The notes under the pieces are model-generated. The model was not told the DNA's origin. It was given only the letters and a program-made list of their open reading frames with translations, and made no database searches. From positions 1 to 36,759 of the forward strand of contig CANRBS010000008.1 of assembly GCA_947628895.1 (NCBI GenBank): a stretch of DNA of 36,759 nucleotides, given 5' to 3'. The position numbers and the translations under genes are program-made. This document shows positions 1-7,165 of the stretch, piece after piece (positions within the stretch are counted from its first letter, which is position 1; every line of letters begins with the position of its first letter). The stretch is from an uncultured Bacilli bacterium (GTDB taxonomy: Bacteria; Bacillota_I; Bacilli_A; RF39; UBA660).

Positions 1-37
1 GATATCTCCTTCCTTTATCTTTTGTTTGGCTATTTTA

Positions 38-66
38 ATTATACCACCTTTTTATTTATCAGTCAT
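38..66 (-). promoter_or_regulatory. Promoter for a gene off the left edge
   Basis: Read on the minus strand, an exact TATAAT lies at 38-43, preceded by TGG (extended -10). A partial -35 (ATGACT) lies at 61-66. The minus strand then carries a ribosome-binding site (GGAAGGAG) ending within ten bases of the window edge. A leftward gene should therefore start just outside the window, divergent from the exporter operon. Confidence 0.6.
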
Positions 67-81
67 TATGTTTAACATAAC

Positions 82-136
82 TTTTCAAAAAAAGAAGTGT
101 TTTTATAATTTATGGCTAATTATATAGTAGGAGGAC
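82..136 (+). promoter_or_regulatory. Promoter and RBS of the bacteriocin exporter operon
   Basis: An exact TATAAT lies at 104-109 with a weak -35 (TTTTCA) at 82-87, spacer 16. The strong Shine-Dalgarno AGGAGGA at 130-136 precedes the ATG at 140. It is the only plus-strand promoter in the left half of the window, and it faces away from a minus-strand promoter at 38-66. Confidence 0.55.
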
Positions 137-139
137 AAA

Positions 140-2203
140 ATGAATAAAAAATTAATAGTAAAGCAAAATAGCTCAAAAGACTGTGCAAGTGCATGTCTAC
201 TTTCAATAATGAAATACTATAATTATGAAGTTTCACTTGATGAATTATCTTACATATTAAAAACTGATAGTCAAGGAACAAATGCTTTTAACCTAATAAA
301 TGGTGCAAGAGAATTTGGATTTGATGGTTATGGTATTCATTATAGTTATGAAAATATTATTAATAATAATGTAGAATTTCCAATAATATGTCATGTAAGG
401 AAAAATAATAATTATCATTTTATAGTAGTATATAAAATTAAGAATAAATATTTAGAAATAATGGATCCCTCTTCAAACATATATAAAATGAATAAAAATG
501 ATTTTAAAATGATTTATTTAAATACGGCTATTGTAATATTTCCAATTAAAGAATTTAAAGAAAGTTCTAATCATAAAAATTTATTTGAATTTATGTTTGA
601 CTATATAAAAATAGAAAAAAATACTATTATTAAAATAATAATATTATCTATAATTATTACATTATTATATGTCATTAGTAATTTATTCACCTCTATATCT
701 ATTGACAAAATTATACCTAATTTTAACTATACAATATTTTGCTTTATTACTATTATATTCTTATTAAATTCTTTATTAAAAAACACTTTACTATACATTA
801 AAAATAAATCACTAATTGATGTAGAAAATAATCTTTATTCTAAATTTAATATAGATGTAATAAGAAAACTTTTTGCCCTCCCTTATCAATTTTTTAAAAA
901 TAAATCTACTGGTGAAGTAATTAATAGAATTAATGATGTTAAATTATTTAAAGATTTAATTACTAAAATTATTGTTACTATTTCAATGGATATTATACTA
1001 ATAATTATAAGTATGATAATACTATTAATTATTAACCACAAAATATTTATTATTAATTTAATTCAATTAGTTTTATATTTTTTAATAGTTATTGTTTATA
1101 AAAGAATATTTATTTATGAAGTTGAAAATATATTAATAAGTGATGCTTTGTTTAGTAAAGATTTAAGTGAAAGTATTAATGGTTATGAAGTAAATAAAAA
1201 TCTAAATTTAATTAAAGGAAAAGTAATGTCACTTGAAATTAAATTTAAAAGCTATATAAATAAAACAATTTCTTTTAATAGTAAATTAAATACACAAGAA
1301 TTACTAAAAAATATTATTGTTGATATAACTAATATTTTATGTATATTTATAGGTATTATTTATGTTTATAAAAAATATATGACTATAGGAGAATTTATAT
1401 TATATAATTCAATCATTTATTATTTTAATGAACCAATAAAAAATATATTAGATTTAAGTTTAAATTTTAATTATTTAAATAACATATATAGAAGAATAAA
1501 TGACTTATTAATTATGAAAAGTATTAATTATAAAGAAAGTAATTATAATTTAAAAGGAGATATAATTATAAAAAATTTATCCTACTCTCATAATAAAATA
1601 AATAATTTATTTGAAAATATTAATTTAGAAATTAAATATGGAAGTAAATTTTTAATATATGGTAAAAGTGGTAGTGGTAAAAGCACATTAATTAAAATAA
1701 TTCTTAAATATTTAGAAGATTACAAAGGAGAAGTATACATTAATAATATAAATATTAAAGACATTGAGTTTAATTTAATGAATAATATAACTTATGTTTC
1801 ACAAAATAACTATTTAAATAATGATACGATTAAAAATAATATAATTTATGATAGAAATATAAATGATGAAGAATATGAAAATATATTAGATATTTGTAAT
1901 TTAAAATATTTAAGAGATAGTAAAAAATTAAGAAATAATTTTATTATTGAAGATAATGGATTTAATATATCTGGTGGTGAAAAACAAAAAATAATTTTAG
2001 CAAGAGCACTTCTAAATAATAGTAATTATTTAATTCTAGATGAAGCTTTAAGCGAAGTTGGTTTAAATGAAGAAAAAGAGATAATTAATAAAATATTTTG
2101 TATTTATCATGATAGAACTATTATTTATATTTCACATAAAAAAGAAATAATTAATTTATTCAAGGATAAATATAAATTAGAAAGGAGTAAGGTTTATGAT
2201 TGA
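140..2203 (+). CDS. C39-peptidase ABC transporter, bacteriocin processing and export
   Basis: This is a peptidase-containing ABC exporter (PCAT) of 687 residues. It should cut double-glycine leaders in the cytoplasm and pump the mature peptides across the membrane. The N-terminal C39 cysteine peptidase (about 1-140) has Gln9, Cys15, His93 and Asp109 in the expected places. Six hydrophobic segments follow (about 160-445). The nucleotide-binding domain shows Walker A GKSGSGKST (508-516), Gln555, signature SGGEK (611-615), Walker B LILDE (631-635) and switch His666. One oddity is the D-loop, SEVG where SALD is usual. The last eight bases overlap the first peptide gene, so the substrates are almost certainly the two small peptides downstream. 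The gene looks even more AT-rich than its neighbours. No separate accessory (HlyD-like) protein is seen. Confidence 0.93.
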   Translation: MNKKLIVKQNSSKDCASACLLSIMKYYNYEVSLDELSYILKTDSQGTNAFNLINGAREFGFDGYGIHYSYENIINNNVEFPIICHVRKNNNYHFIVVYKIKNKYLEIMDPSSNIYKMNKNDFKMIYLNTAIVIFPIKEFKESSNHKNLFEFMFDYIKIEKNTIIKIIILSIIITLLYVISNLFTSISIDKIIPNFNYTIFCFITIIFLLNSLLKNTLLYIKNKSLIDVENNLYSKFNIDVIRKLFALPYQFFKNKSTGEVINRINDVKLFKDLITKIIVTISMDIILIIISMIILLIINHKIFIINLIQLVLYFLIVIVYKRIFIYEVENILISDALFSKDLSESINGYEVNKNLNLIKGKVMSLEIKFKSYINKTISFNSKLNTQELLKNIIVDITNILCIFIGIIYVYKKYMTIGEFILYNSIIYYFNEPIKNILDLSLNFNYLNNIYRRINDLLIMKSINYKESNYNLKGDIIIKNLSYSHNKINNLFENINLEIKYGSKFLIYGKSGSGKSTLIKIILKYLEDYKGEVYINNINIKDIEFNLMNNITYVSQNNYLNNDTIKNNIIYDRNINDEEYENILDICNLKYLRDSKKLRNNFIIEDNGFNISGGEKQKIILARALLNNSNYLILDEALSEVGLNEEKEIINKIFCIYHDRTIIYISHKKEIINLFKDKYKLERSKVYD

Positions 2204-2327
2204 TAATAATGAATTATTGACTATATATGGTGGTTCAAAAATAATTGCTGGTGGTATAATAATTGGAATAATTGTTTTTTTTATAGGTATAATTGATGGA
2301 TATTATAGACCAGAAGATTGTGATTAG
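2196..2327 (+). CDS. Putative bacteriocin precursor peptide 1 (double-glycine leader)
   Basis: This 43-residue peptide overlaps the exporter stop by eight bases. Its Shine-Dalgarno AGGAG (2183-2187) sits inside the exporter gene, eight bases before the ATG. The leader MIDNNELLTIYGG ends in Gly12-Gly13 with the ELLxIYGG pattern typical of C39 substrates. The predicted mature peptide (from Ser14, 30 residues) is a hydrophobic stretch with two GxxxG motifs (Gly20-Gly24 and Gly31-Gly35). It ends in an acidic tail with a single cysteine (Cys42). GxxxG helices are the hallmark of class IIb two-peptide bacteriocins. I know of no named relative. The function is inferred from the leader, the motifs and the neighbouring PCAT. 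A small membrane immunity peptide is less likely, because the GG leader would be unexplained. Confidence 0.68.
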   Translation: MIDNNELLTIYGGSKIIAGGIIIGIIVFFIGIIDGYYRPEDCD

Positions 2328-2487
2328 CGATATAGAATTATTAAACATTTATGGAGGTGGTGAAAGTATAAGTGCAACACTCTTAAATGCAATTATAAGA
2401 GGACTTAATACTTTATATGAACTAGGAAGGTCACTTGGAAGCACAATTAGAAGAATTAGAGAAGATAAATTATGTGAAATAAGCTAA
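2320..2487 (+). CDS. Putative bacteriocin precursor peptide 2 (double-glycine leader)
   Basis: This is a 55-residue peptide if the GTG at 2320 is the start. That start gives the leader MISDIELLNIYGG, almost the same as peptide 1, and overlaps the peptide 1 stop by eight bases. In-frame TTG (2293) and ATG (2296) starts would add eight or nine residues. None of the three has a strong ribosome-binding site, so translation may be coupled. After Gly12-Gly13 the predicted 42-residue mature peptide is amphipathic, has one GxxxG (GRSLG), a basic patch (RRIR) and one cysteine near the C-terminus. The pairing with peptide 1 suggests a two-component bacteriocin. A rho-independent terminator follows at once, so this is the last gene of the operon. 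Confidence 0.66.
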   Translation: MISDIELLNIYGGGESISATLLNAIIRGLNTLYELGRSLGSTIRRIREDKLCEIS

Positions 2488-2509
2488 CTTAAAAATAAGT
2501 TAGCTTTTA
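2482..2509 (+). terminator. Terminator of the bacteriocin operon
   Basis: Perfect 9-bp stem AGCTAACTT (2482-2490) / AAGTTAGCT (2497-2505), followed by a short T run. It begins inside the last codons of peptide 2. Confidence 0.75.
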
Positions 2510-2511
2510 AA

Positions 2512-2538
2512 AAAAAATCAAGAAATTTCTTGATTTTT
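2512..2538. terminator. Bidirectional terminator between convergent operons
   Basis: The palindrome ATCAAGAAATTTCTTGAT (2517-2534) is flanked by an A run on the left and a T run on the right. It can terminate plus-strand readthrough and is also the terminator of the minus-strand pilin-like gene ending at 2543. Confidence 0.75.
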
Positions 2539-2542
2539 ATTG

Positions 2543-3271
2543 TTAAATAGCTTCATTAGTAATTATTTTTGCATGTAAACCATCATCTAATTTATATAAT
2601 CCTAATACTCTCCAGTTAGCTTTAGAACTACCATATTTTAAATAATTATTAACATTATCACCAGATATAATGCAAGCATCTACTTCTACTCCGTTTGCTA
2701 CAAGTCCAGTATTATTTGCATTACATTGACAACTTACAACATTACCACTTTCAGTCATAGTTTGACCTGTAAATTGTTTGTTATTAAATCCATCACATAT
2801 AGAATCTACTAATTTTGGTATTTCTGTTTGAGTTCCGCCTCCACCAGATCCACCACCACTAAGTGTATCTCTAAATGTACCAGCTATACCAATACTTTCT
2901 TTTCTTAAAATAACTTTTTCATTATTCATAGATTCTTTACTAACAGGATCAATCATACATCCTTTTTCTGTTTGACCTTTTGAACTTCCAACACATGCAT
3001 CTTTACCTGAAGTAACATCAACTGTTAAATAATTTGATTCAATTAATTCATAAACATAAACTTCAACTTCAGAAATACCATTAAATATTTCTTCGTTATT
3101 ACTTCCATATAATTCTGCTGCAGATACAATATAAGCTATTTTTTCTGCTCTTAGTCTTTCATTAATATTATTATTAATTGTTATTACACTAGGTACTATA
3201 ATTAAACTTAATACAGCAATAATTGCTATAACTACAAGTAATTCTGTTAAAGTAAAACCTTTTTTATTCAT
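2543..3271 (-). CDS. Type IV pilin-like protein with Gly-rich linker
   Basis: This is a 242-residue protein with a class III (type IV pilin) signal. MNKKG is followed by FTLTELL and a hydrophobic helix, so prepilin peptidase should cut after Gly5 and methylate Phe6. The conserved Glu at mature position 5 is present. A middle region with paired cysteines is followed by a glycine/serine linker (GGGSGGGG). The C-terminal domain ends in an NWRVLGLYKL motif and stops soon after, so it may be cut short. The start at 3271 is preferred over a longer frame to 3328, because an AGAGG ribosome-binding site and a promoter lie between them. It is clearly different from the three pilins at 7193-8902 outside the signal region. 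It could be a minor pilin or a pseudopilin; its partner machinery is not in the window. Confidence 0.8.
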   Translation of the reverse strand: MNKKGFTLTELLVVIAIIAVLSLIIVPSVITINNNINERLRAEKIAYIVSAAELYGSNNEEIFNGISEVEVYVYELIESNYLTVDVTSGKDACVGSSKGQTEKGCMIDPVSKESMNNEKVILRKESIGIAGTFRDTLSGGGSGGGGTQTEIPKLVDSICDGFNNKQFTGQTMTESGNVVSCQCNANNTGLVANGVEVDACIISGDNVNNYLKYGSSKANWRVLGLYKLDDGLHAKIITNEAI

Positions 3272-3295
3272 ATAAATAACCTCTATTCTATATAC

Positions 3296-3324
3296 ATTAT
3301 AATAGAAATAAGATATATTTTCAA
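3296..3324 (-). promoter_or_regulatory. Promoter of the pilin-like gene
   Basis: On the minus strand, -35 TTGAAA (3319-3324), spacer 17 and -10 TATAAT (3296-3301). The -35 overlaps the stop codon of engB. The pilin-like gene is thus a separate transcription unit, though no terminator after engB was found. Confidence 0.8.
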
Positions 3325-3914
3325 GCATTTTTATTTAGAATATTTTCTATTATTTCATACACTCTATCTTTTCCTATTTTACTTATACTAGAAAAGTTTA
3401 ATATTTCATCTCCTAAAGCAGGTTCTAAAGTCTTTTTTATCAATTCATCTTGCTTTTCTCTAAGTCCTCTATTTACTTTATCATATTTAGTACATATTAT
3501 TGTAACAGGAAGATTATAATACTTTAAAAATTTATACATAAGTAAGTCATCTTCAGTTGGTTTATGTCTATAATCTATAAGTAAAAAAACATGTTTTAAA
3601 TTTTGTCTTTGTTTTAAATATTCTTCAATCATTAATCCAAATTTTTCAGTTTGTTTTTTACTTGTTTGAGCATACCCATATCCAGGAACATCTACTATAT
3701 AAAATTCATTATTAACAAGATAAAAATTTAATGTTTGAGTTTTTCCTGGTTTGCTACTAGTTCTTGCCATATTTTTTCTATTTATAATTGTATTTATAAA
3801 ACTACTCTTACCAACATTACTTCTACCAAGTATTAAAAACTCACTTTTCTTATCATCTGGATATTGACTAATTCTAACTGCAATTATTGGTTCATTAACA
3901 CTAATTACTTCCAT
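3321..3914 (-). CDS. engB: Ribosome biogenesis GTPase EngB/YsxC
   Basis: This is a 197-residue GTPase of the EngB/YihA/YsxC family, needed for assembly of the large ribosomal subunit. Motifs visible: P-loop GRSNVGKSS, the switch region ARTSSKPGKTQTLNFY, G3 DVPGYG, G4 TKYDK and G5 SSISK. The length is normal for the family. The start chosen is the ATG at 3914, six bases after AGAAGGTG. An upstream in-frame GTG at 3921-3923 lies inside that ribosome-binding site. The gene overlaps the end of nrnA by 14 bases and is the last gene of the ackA-nrnA-engB unit. Confidence 0.95.
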   Translation of the reverse strand: MEVISVNEPIIAVRISQYPDDKKSEFLILGRSNVGKSSFINTIINRKNMARTSSKPGKTQTLNFYLVNNEFYIVDVPGYGYAQTSKKQTEKFGLMIEEYLKQRQNLKHVFLLIDYRHKPTEDDLLMYKFLKYYNLPVTIICTKYDKVNRGLREKQDELIKKTLEPALGDEILNFSSISKIGKDRVYEIIENILNKNA

Positions 3915-4875
3915 GTTTTTCACCTTCTTCCATATATTCTTTACAACAATTAGATAAATCTTTTAATAAGTTATCAACAACACTTCTATCTTCTGTTCTA
4001 ACTCCACTTGCAAATTTATGTCCACCACCATGATATTTAGCTGCTATTTCATTTATAACAGGTCCCCTACTTCTAATATTTACTCTATATTGATTATTTT
4101 TTTCATCTTTTGAAACAAAAGTCCACACTATAACTTCATTAATATTATTAAAATCATTTATCATATTTGAAGCTGAAGAAAAGTCTGCATTAAAAGATGA
4201 AATTACATCTTCATCTATTTCTATATGTGCAAAGCCATATTTATCTACTTTTAAAGTAGAAGCAATATATCCCATAAGTCTTACTTCACTAAGTGGTTTT
4301 AAATAAAATTTTCTATATAAATCTTCTATATTTAATTTATATTTTTTTATAAGTGAAGATACTAAATCAAATGTTTCATAATTAACTCCGTATAAAAATC
4401 TATTAGTATCACTTACTATACCTATAAATATATCACTAGCAATTAATTCATTCATTTTTAATTTTGTATTTTCTATTAGTTTTAATACACATTCACTGGC
4501 AGAAGATGCAGTATCATCTATATATTCTACATCACTAAATGTATCTACTTTTGGATGATGATCTATTTTTACTAAATTTTTAAATGATTCAAAGTTTTCA
4601 ATATCAACTCTTCTTTTATCAGGAGTATCAACTACAATTAATAAACTATTTTCATAATCAAAATTTGTAACTTTATCAACTCTACCAAAATATTTAAATT
4701 TTGATACTGTTGTTCCAACTGCATAAACGGCTTTTTCAGGAAAAGTAATTTTAATAGACTCTTTTAAAGCCATTTGACTTCCAAAAGCATCAGGATCTGG
4801 TCCAATGTGTCTTGCTATATAAATTGTTTTATATTTTTTTATTTCATTATAAATTGCTTTGTAAATATTATTCAT
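3901..4875 (-). CDS. nrnA: DHH-family bifunctional oligoribonuclease/PAP phosphatase NrnA
   Basis: This is a 324-residue DHH/DHHA1 phosphoesterase. It closely follows the B. subtilis NrnA pattern: HIGPDPDAFGSQ near the N-terminus, VDTPDKRR, the DHH motif in KIDHHP, VSDTNRF, and C-terminal DHHA1 GGGHKFASG. NrnA degrades nano-RNAs of a few nucleotides and dephosphorylates pAp, using Mn in the cytoplasm. The N-terminal GPDPDAFGS is normal for this subgroup. It lies 23 bases after ackA and overlaps engB, so the three are probably co-transcribed. A related c-di-AMP/pApA hydrolase role (DhhP type) cannot be excluded by eye. Confidence 0.9.
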   Translation of the reverse strand: MNNIYKAIYNEIKKYKTIYIARHIGPDPDAFGSQMALKESIKITFPEKAVYAVGTTVSKFKYFGRVDKVTNFDYENSLLIVVDTPDKRRVDIENFESFKNLVKIDHHPKVDTFSDVEYIDDTASSASECVLKLIENTKLKMNELIASDIFIGIVSDTNRFLYGVNYETFDLVSSLIKKYKLNIEDLYRKFYLKPLSEVRLMGYIASTLKVDKYGFAHIEIDEDVISSFNADFSSASNMINDFNNINEVIVWTFVSKDEKNNQYRVNIRSRGPVINEIAAKYHGGGHKFASGVRTEDRSVVDNLLKDLSNCCKEYMEEGEKHGSN

Positions 4876-4898
4876 TATATTCTCTTTTCTATTTTTAA

Positions 4899-6077
4899 TT
4901 ATTCATTTATTAAATTATAAGTATCTTTTGCTATCATTAATTCTTCATCAGTTGGAATTACATAAACTTTAATAGTTGAATCATCACTACTAATTTCTCC
5001 ATCAATTCCTCTTTGACTATTTTTTTCTTCATCTAATTTAATACCCATAAATGAAAGTCTTTTAATGATTAAACTTCTCATTAAATCACTATTTTCACCT
5101 ACACCTGCAGTAAATACAATAGCATCAGCACCTTCTAATTTAGTATTATACATTGATATATATTCAGCTACTTTATTTGCATACATATTAAGTGCAGTAA
5201 TACATCTTTCATCTTTATTATTGTATCCTTCTTCTACATCTCTCATATCACTAGATACACCAGTTAAACCAAGTACTCCACTTTTTTTATTTAAGTCATT
5301 CATAACTTCATCAAATTTTTCTTTAGTTTGACTCATTACATATGGAAGAAGTCCTACATCAATATCTCCACATCTAGTACCCATAATAACACCTGCAATT
5401 GGAGTAAATCCCATAGAGGTAGCAATACTTTTACCATCTTTAATAGCACATATACTAGCTCCATTTCCTATATGACAACTAATAATTTTTCTATCTTCTC
5501 CCAATAATTCATTCATTTTAGTTGCAATGTATCTATGACTTGTACCATGGAAACCATATCTTCTAACTCCATAATTTTTATACCAATCATATGGAAGAGC
5601 ATATAGATATTCTTCTTTAGGCATAGTTTGATGGAATGCAGTATCAAAAACAGCTACCATTTTAGTATCTGGTAATACTTCCATAAAGCTTCTAATACCA
5701 ACTAAATTTGCTGGATTATGAAGTGGTGCTAGAGGTGTTAACTCTTCTACAGTTTTTAAAACGGATTCATCTATAATAACACTTTCTGTGTATTTATCTC
5801 CACCATGAACAATTCTATGTCCTACTCCATCTATTTCATCATAAGATTTAATAACTTTATAATTAATTAACTCTTCTAATAAAATTTTAACAGCATCAGT
5901 GTGACTCTCTAACTTAGCTTCTTTTTTATCCTTATTTCCATTATATTTAATAGTATAAAAACTATCATCAAGACCTATTTTTTCAAAAGTCCCACTAATC
6001 ATTACTTTTTCTTCTGGTAATTCTATCATAGTAAATTTTAAAGAAGAACTACCTGCATTAACACTTAATATTTTCAT
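4899..6077 (-). CDS. ackA: Acetate kinase
   Basis: This 392-residue acetate kinase interconverts acetyl phosphate plus ADP with acetate plus ATP, the last energy-yielding step of mixed-acid fermentation. Family residues are in place: Asn7 and Ser12 in NAGSSSLKF, Arg88 in GHRIVHGG, Asp145 in FDTAFHQ, His177 in FHGTSHRYI, the HIGNGASICAI phosphate loop, and a Glu in PTDEELMIA. The length is typical. Phosphotransacetylase (pta) is not adjacent. The gene has a good extended -10 promoter and an AAGGAG ribosome-binding site, and heads the ackA-nrnA-engB unit. Confidence 0.97.
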   Translation of the reverse strand: MKILSVNAGSSSLKFTMIELPEEKVMISGTFEKIGLDDSFYTIKYNGNKDKKEAKLESHTDAVKILLEELINYKVIKSYDEIDGVGHRIVHGGDKYTESVIIDESVLKTVEELTPLAPLHNPANLVGIRSFMEVLPDTKMVAVFDTAFHQTMPKEEYLYALPYDWYKNYGVRRYGFHGTSHRYIATKMNELLGEDRKIISCHIGNGASICAIKDGKSIATSMGFTPIAGVIMGTRCGDIDVGLLPYVMSQTKEKFDEVMNDLNKKSGVLGLTGVSSDMRDVEEGYNNKDERCITALNMYANKVAEYISMYNTKLEGADAIVFTAGVGENSDLMRSLIIKRLSFMGIKLDEEKNSQRGIDGEISSDDSTIKVYVIPTDEELMIAKDTYNLINE

Positions 6078-6107
6078 TTTATAAAACTCCTTCTTTCTAA
6101 CGATATT

Positions 6108-6136
6108 ATTATAACAAAGAAAATAAAAAAAGTGAA
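6108..6136 (-). promoter_or_regulatory. Promoter of ackA
   Basis: Minus strand: TGT-TATAAT extended -10 at 6108-6113, with a -35-like TTCACT at 6131-6136 (spacer 17). The -35 sits in one arm of the terminator of the upstream small gene. Confidence 0.6.
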
Positions 6137-6161
6137 TGTTTTATTATTTCTTCACTTTTTT
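6125..6161 (-). terminator. Terminator after the 52-residue hypothetical
   Basis: The arms AAAAAAGTGAA (from 6125) and TTCACTTTTT (6151-6161) pair across a short loop. On the minus strand a T-rich tract follows. The arms overlap the stop codon of the small gene and the ackA -35. Confidence 0.6.
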
Positions 6162-6302
6162 ATTATTTTGTTTATCACTATATTTTTCAATTTTATTATA
6201 CTCATCATCTTCTAGCTCATAGTATTCTTGATTTCTAGTATTAATACATTTCATTTTATATAGTAATTTATTTTTAGTACTAAATTTATTATTCATAAGC
6301 AT
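6144..6302 (-). CDS. Hypothetical small charged protein, 52 residues
   Basis: This is a small gene between ackA and frr. It begins MLMNNKFSTK, has a central acidic stretch YYELEDDEYNK, and ends in a lysine-rich tail. The start at 6302 follows GGTGA by about six bases; an alternative ATG lies two codons later (6296). There is one cysteine and no membrane segment or signal peptide. Its stop lies within a terminator hairpin, which suits a monocistronic gene. I do not recognise the family. The evidence is an intact frame, a plausible ribosome-binding site and a terminator, and the protein may be lineage-specific. Confidence 0.5.
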   Translation of the reverse strand: MLMNNKFSTKNKLLYKMKCINTRNQEYYELEDDEYNKIEKYSDKQNNKKVKK

Positions 6303-6362
6303 AACTATTCACCATTAAATATTATGCTAAATATTAATAAATTTATGCTATATTTATTAAAA

Positions 6363-6385
6363 AACTTACTAGATACTAGTAAGTT
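6363..6385 (-). terminator. Terminator of frr
   Basis: 10-bp stem AACTTACTAG / CTAGTAAGTT with the 3-base loop ATA, followed on the minus strand by a T run. It includes the frr stop codon. Confidence 0.85.
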
Positions 6386-6911
6386 CACTTTCTTTTTCTT
6401 TAAATTTATCATCTACTATTTTATTATATTTATCTATTAAATCTTGTACTGTTTCAAGACATAAATCTTTTTCATCTTCTCTTAATTCTTCATTTTTCTT
6501 TATTTTATTATTTTCATCTTGTCTTATATTTCTAAGAGCAATTTTTGCTTCTTCTGCCATTGTACTTGCTTGTTTTACATATTCTTTTCTTGTTTCACCT
6601 GTAAGTTCAGGAATAGTTAACATTATTACTTCACCATTGTTAGTTGGTGCTATACCTAAATTTGCTTCATGAATAGCTTTTTCTATATTCTTAAGAGCAG
6701 ACTTGTCAAATGGTTTAATTGAAAGCACTCTTGCTTCTGGTATAGAAATAGTTGCAAGAGATTGAATTGGAGTTAAAACTCCATAATAATCAACCATAAT
6801 TCCATGTAAAATATTAGGATTAGCTCTTCCAGCTCTTATTGTTGTATATCTACTTTCTAATGTTTCTATTACTTTATTCATTTTATTTTTAATTTCTAAT
6901 TCATCTATCAT
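6369..6911 (-). CDS. frr: Ribosome recycling factor
   Basis: This is a 180-residue RRF, which with EF-G splits post-termination ribosomes. The family pattern runs throughout: the N-terminal helix with RAGRANPNIL, the YYGVLTPIQSLATISIPEAR beta domain (read in pieces), IRPF-like IKPFDKS, PTNNGEVIMLTIPELTGETRKE, and a charged C-terminal helix. The ATG at 6911 follows GAGGG by five bases. A GTG four codons upstream would fall over that site and is rejected. It has its own promoter (TATAAT at 6934-6939, TTGTTT at 6957-6962) and terminator. pyrH, its common partner, is not adjacent. Confidence 0.96.
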   Translation of the reverse strand: MIDELEIKNKMNKVIETLESRYTTIRAGRANPNILHGIMVDYYGVLTPIQSLATISIPEARVLSIKPFDKSALKNIEKAIHEANLGIAPTNNGEVIMLTIPELTGETRKEYVKQASTMAEEAKIALRNIRQDENNKIKKNEELREDEKDLCLETVQDLIDKYNKIVDDKFKEKESELTSI

Positions 6912-6994
6912 ATTTTCCCTCACTTACAAGTTTATTATATAATATTTTTATTTAATAAACAATCATTATAATTAATTTTTTTATTAATATGATA

Positions 6995-7063
6995 TTATTT
7001 ATTTATTTTTATTTGTTGTATCTTATCTGATACAAATTGTTTCATTTTTTTTAGTGTTTTCAT
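6995..7063 (-). CDS. Possible 22-residue cationic peptide
   Basis: This is a very short frame, MKTLKKMKQFVSDKIQQIKINK, between frr and the pilin array. It is preceded by GGGGGT about eight bases before the ATG and by an extended -10-like TGC-CATAAT at 7089-7094. The peptide is lysine-rich and could form an amphipathic helix. It has no known relative that I recognise. A chance frame in AT-rich DNA is a real alternative. If real, it might be a small membrane-active or regulatory peptide. Confidence 0.25.
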   Translation of the reverse strand: MKTLKKMKQFVSDKIQQIKINK

Positions 7064-7165
7064 TTTATTTACCCCCAAAAGTTAATTTATTATGGCAGTA
7101 TTAAACCACCTAATATATTTTATTAACTTTGTTAATTTTTTTACATAATATTTACCTAAAAAAAA

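Noticed and set aside
2293-2319. Longer N-terminus (TTG or ATG start) for bacteriocin peptide 2
   Set aside because: The GTG at 2320 gives a leader nearly identical in length and sequence to that of peptide 1. The longer forms have no better ribosome-binding site. They are not fully excluded.
4770-4875. NrnA motif GPDPDAFG seeming to differ from the DHH-family consensus
   Set aside because: B. subtilis NrnA itself has a closely similar RPDPDAYGSQ, so this is normal for the subgroup.
5065-5331. Plus-strand open frame of 88 codons inside ackA
   Set aside because: It lies fully within the well-supported ackA gene on the other strand, has no ribosome-binding site, and looks like an antisense shadow. 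The same applies to the other frames antisense to pheS, GH31, spoIVA, the secA-like gene, divIVA/sepF, folD, rpe and prpC.
7121-7145. Hairpin TTAAC-TTT-GTTAA followed by T residues on the plus strand
   Set aside because: No plus-strand gene precedes it, the stem is short and AT-only apart from one pair, and the true pilin terminator lies just to its right at 7166-7183.
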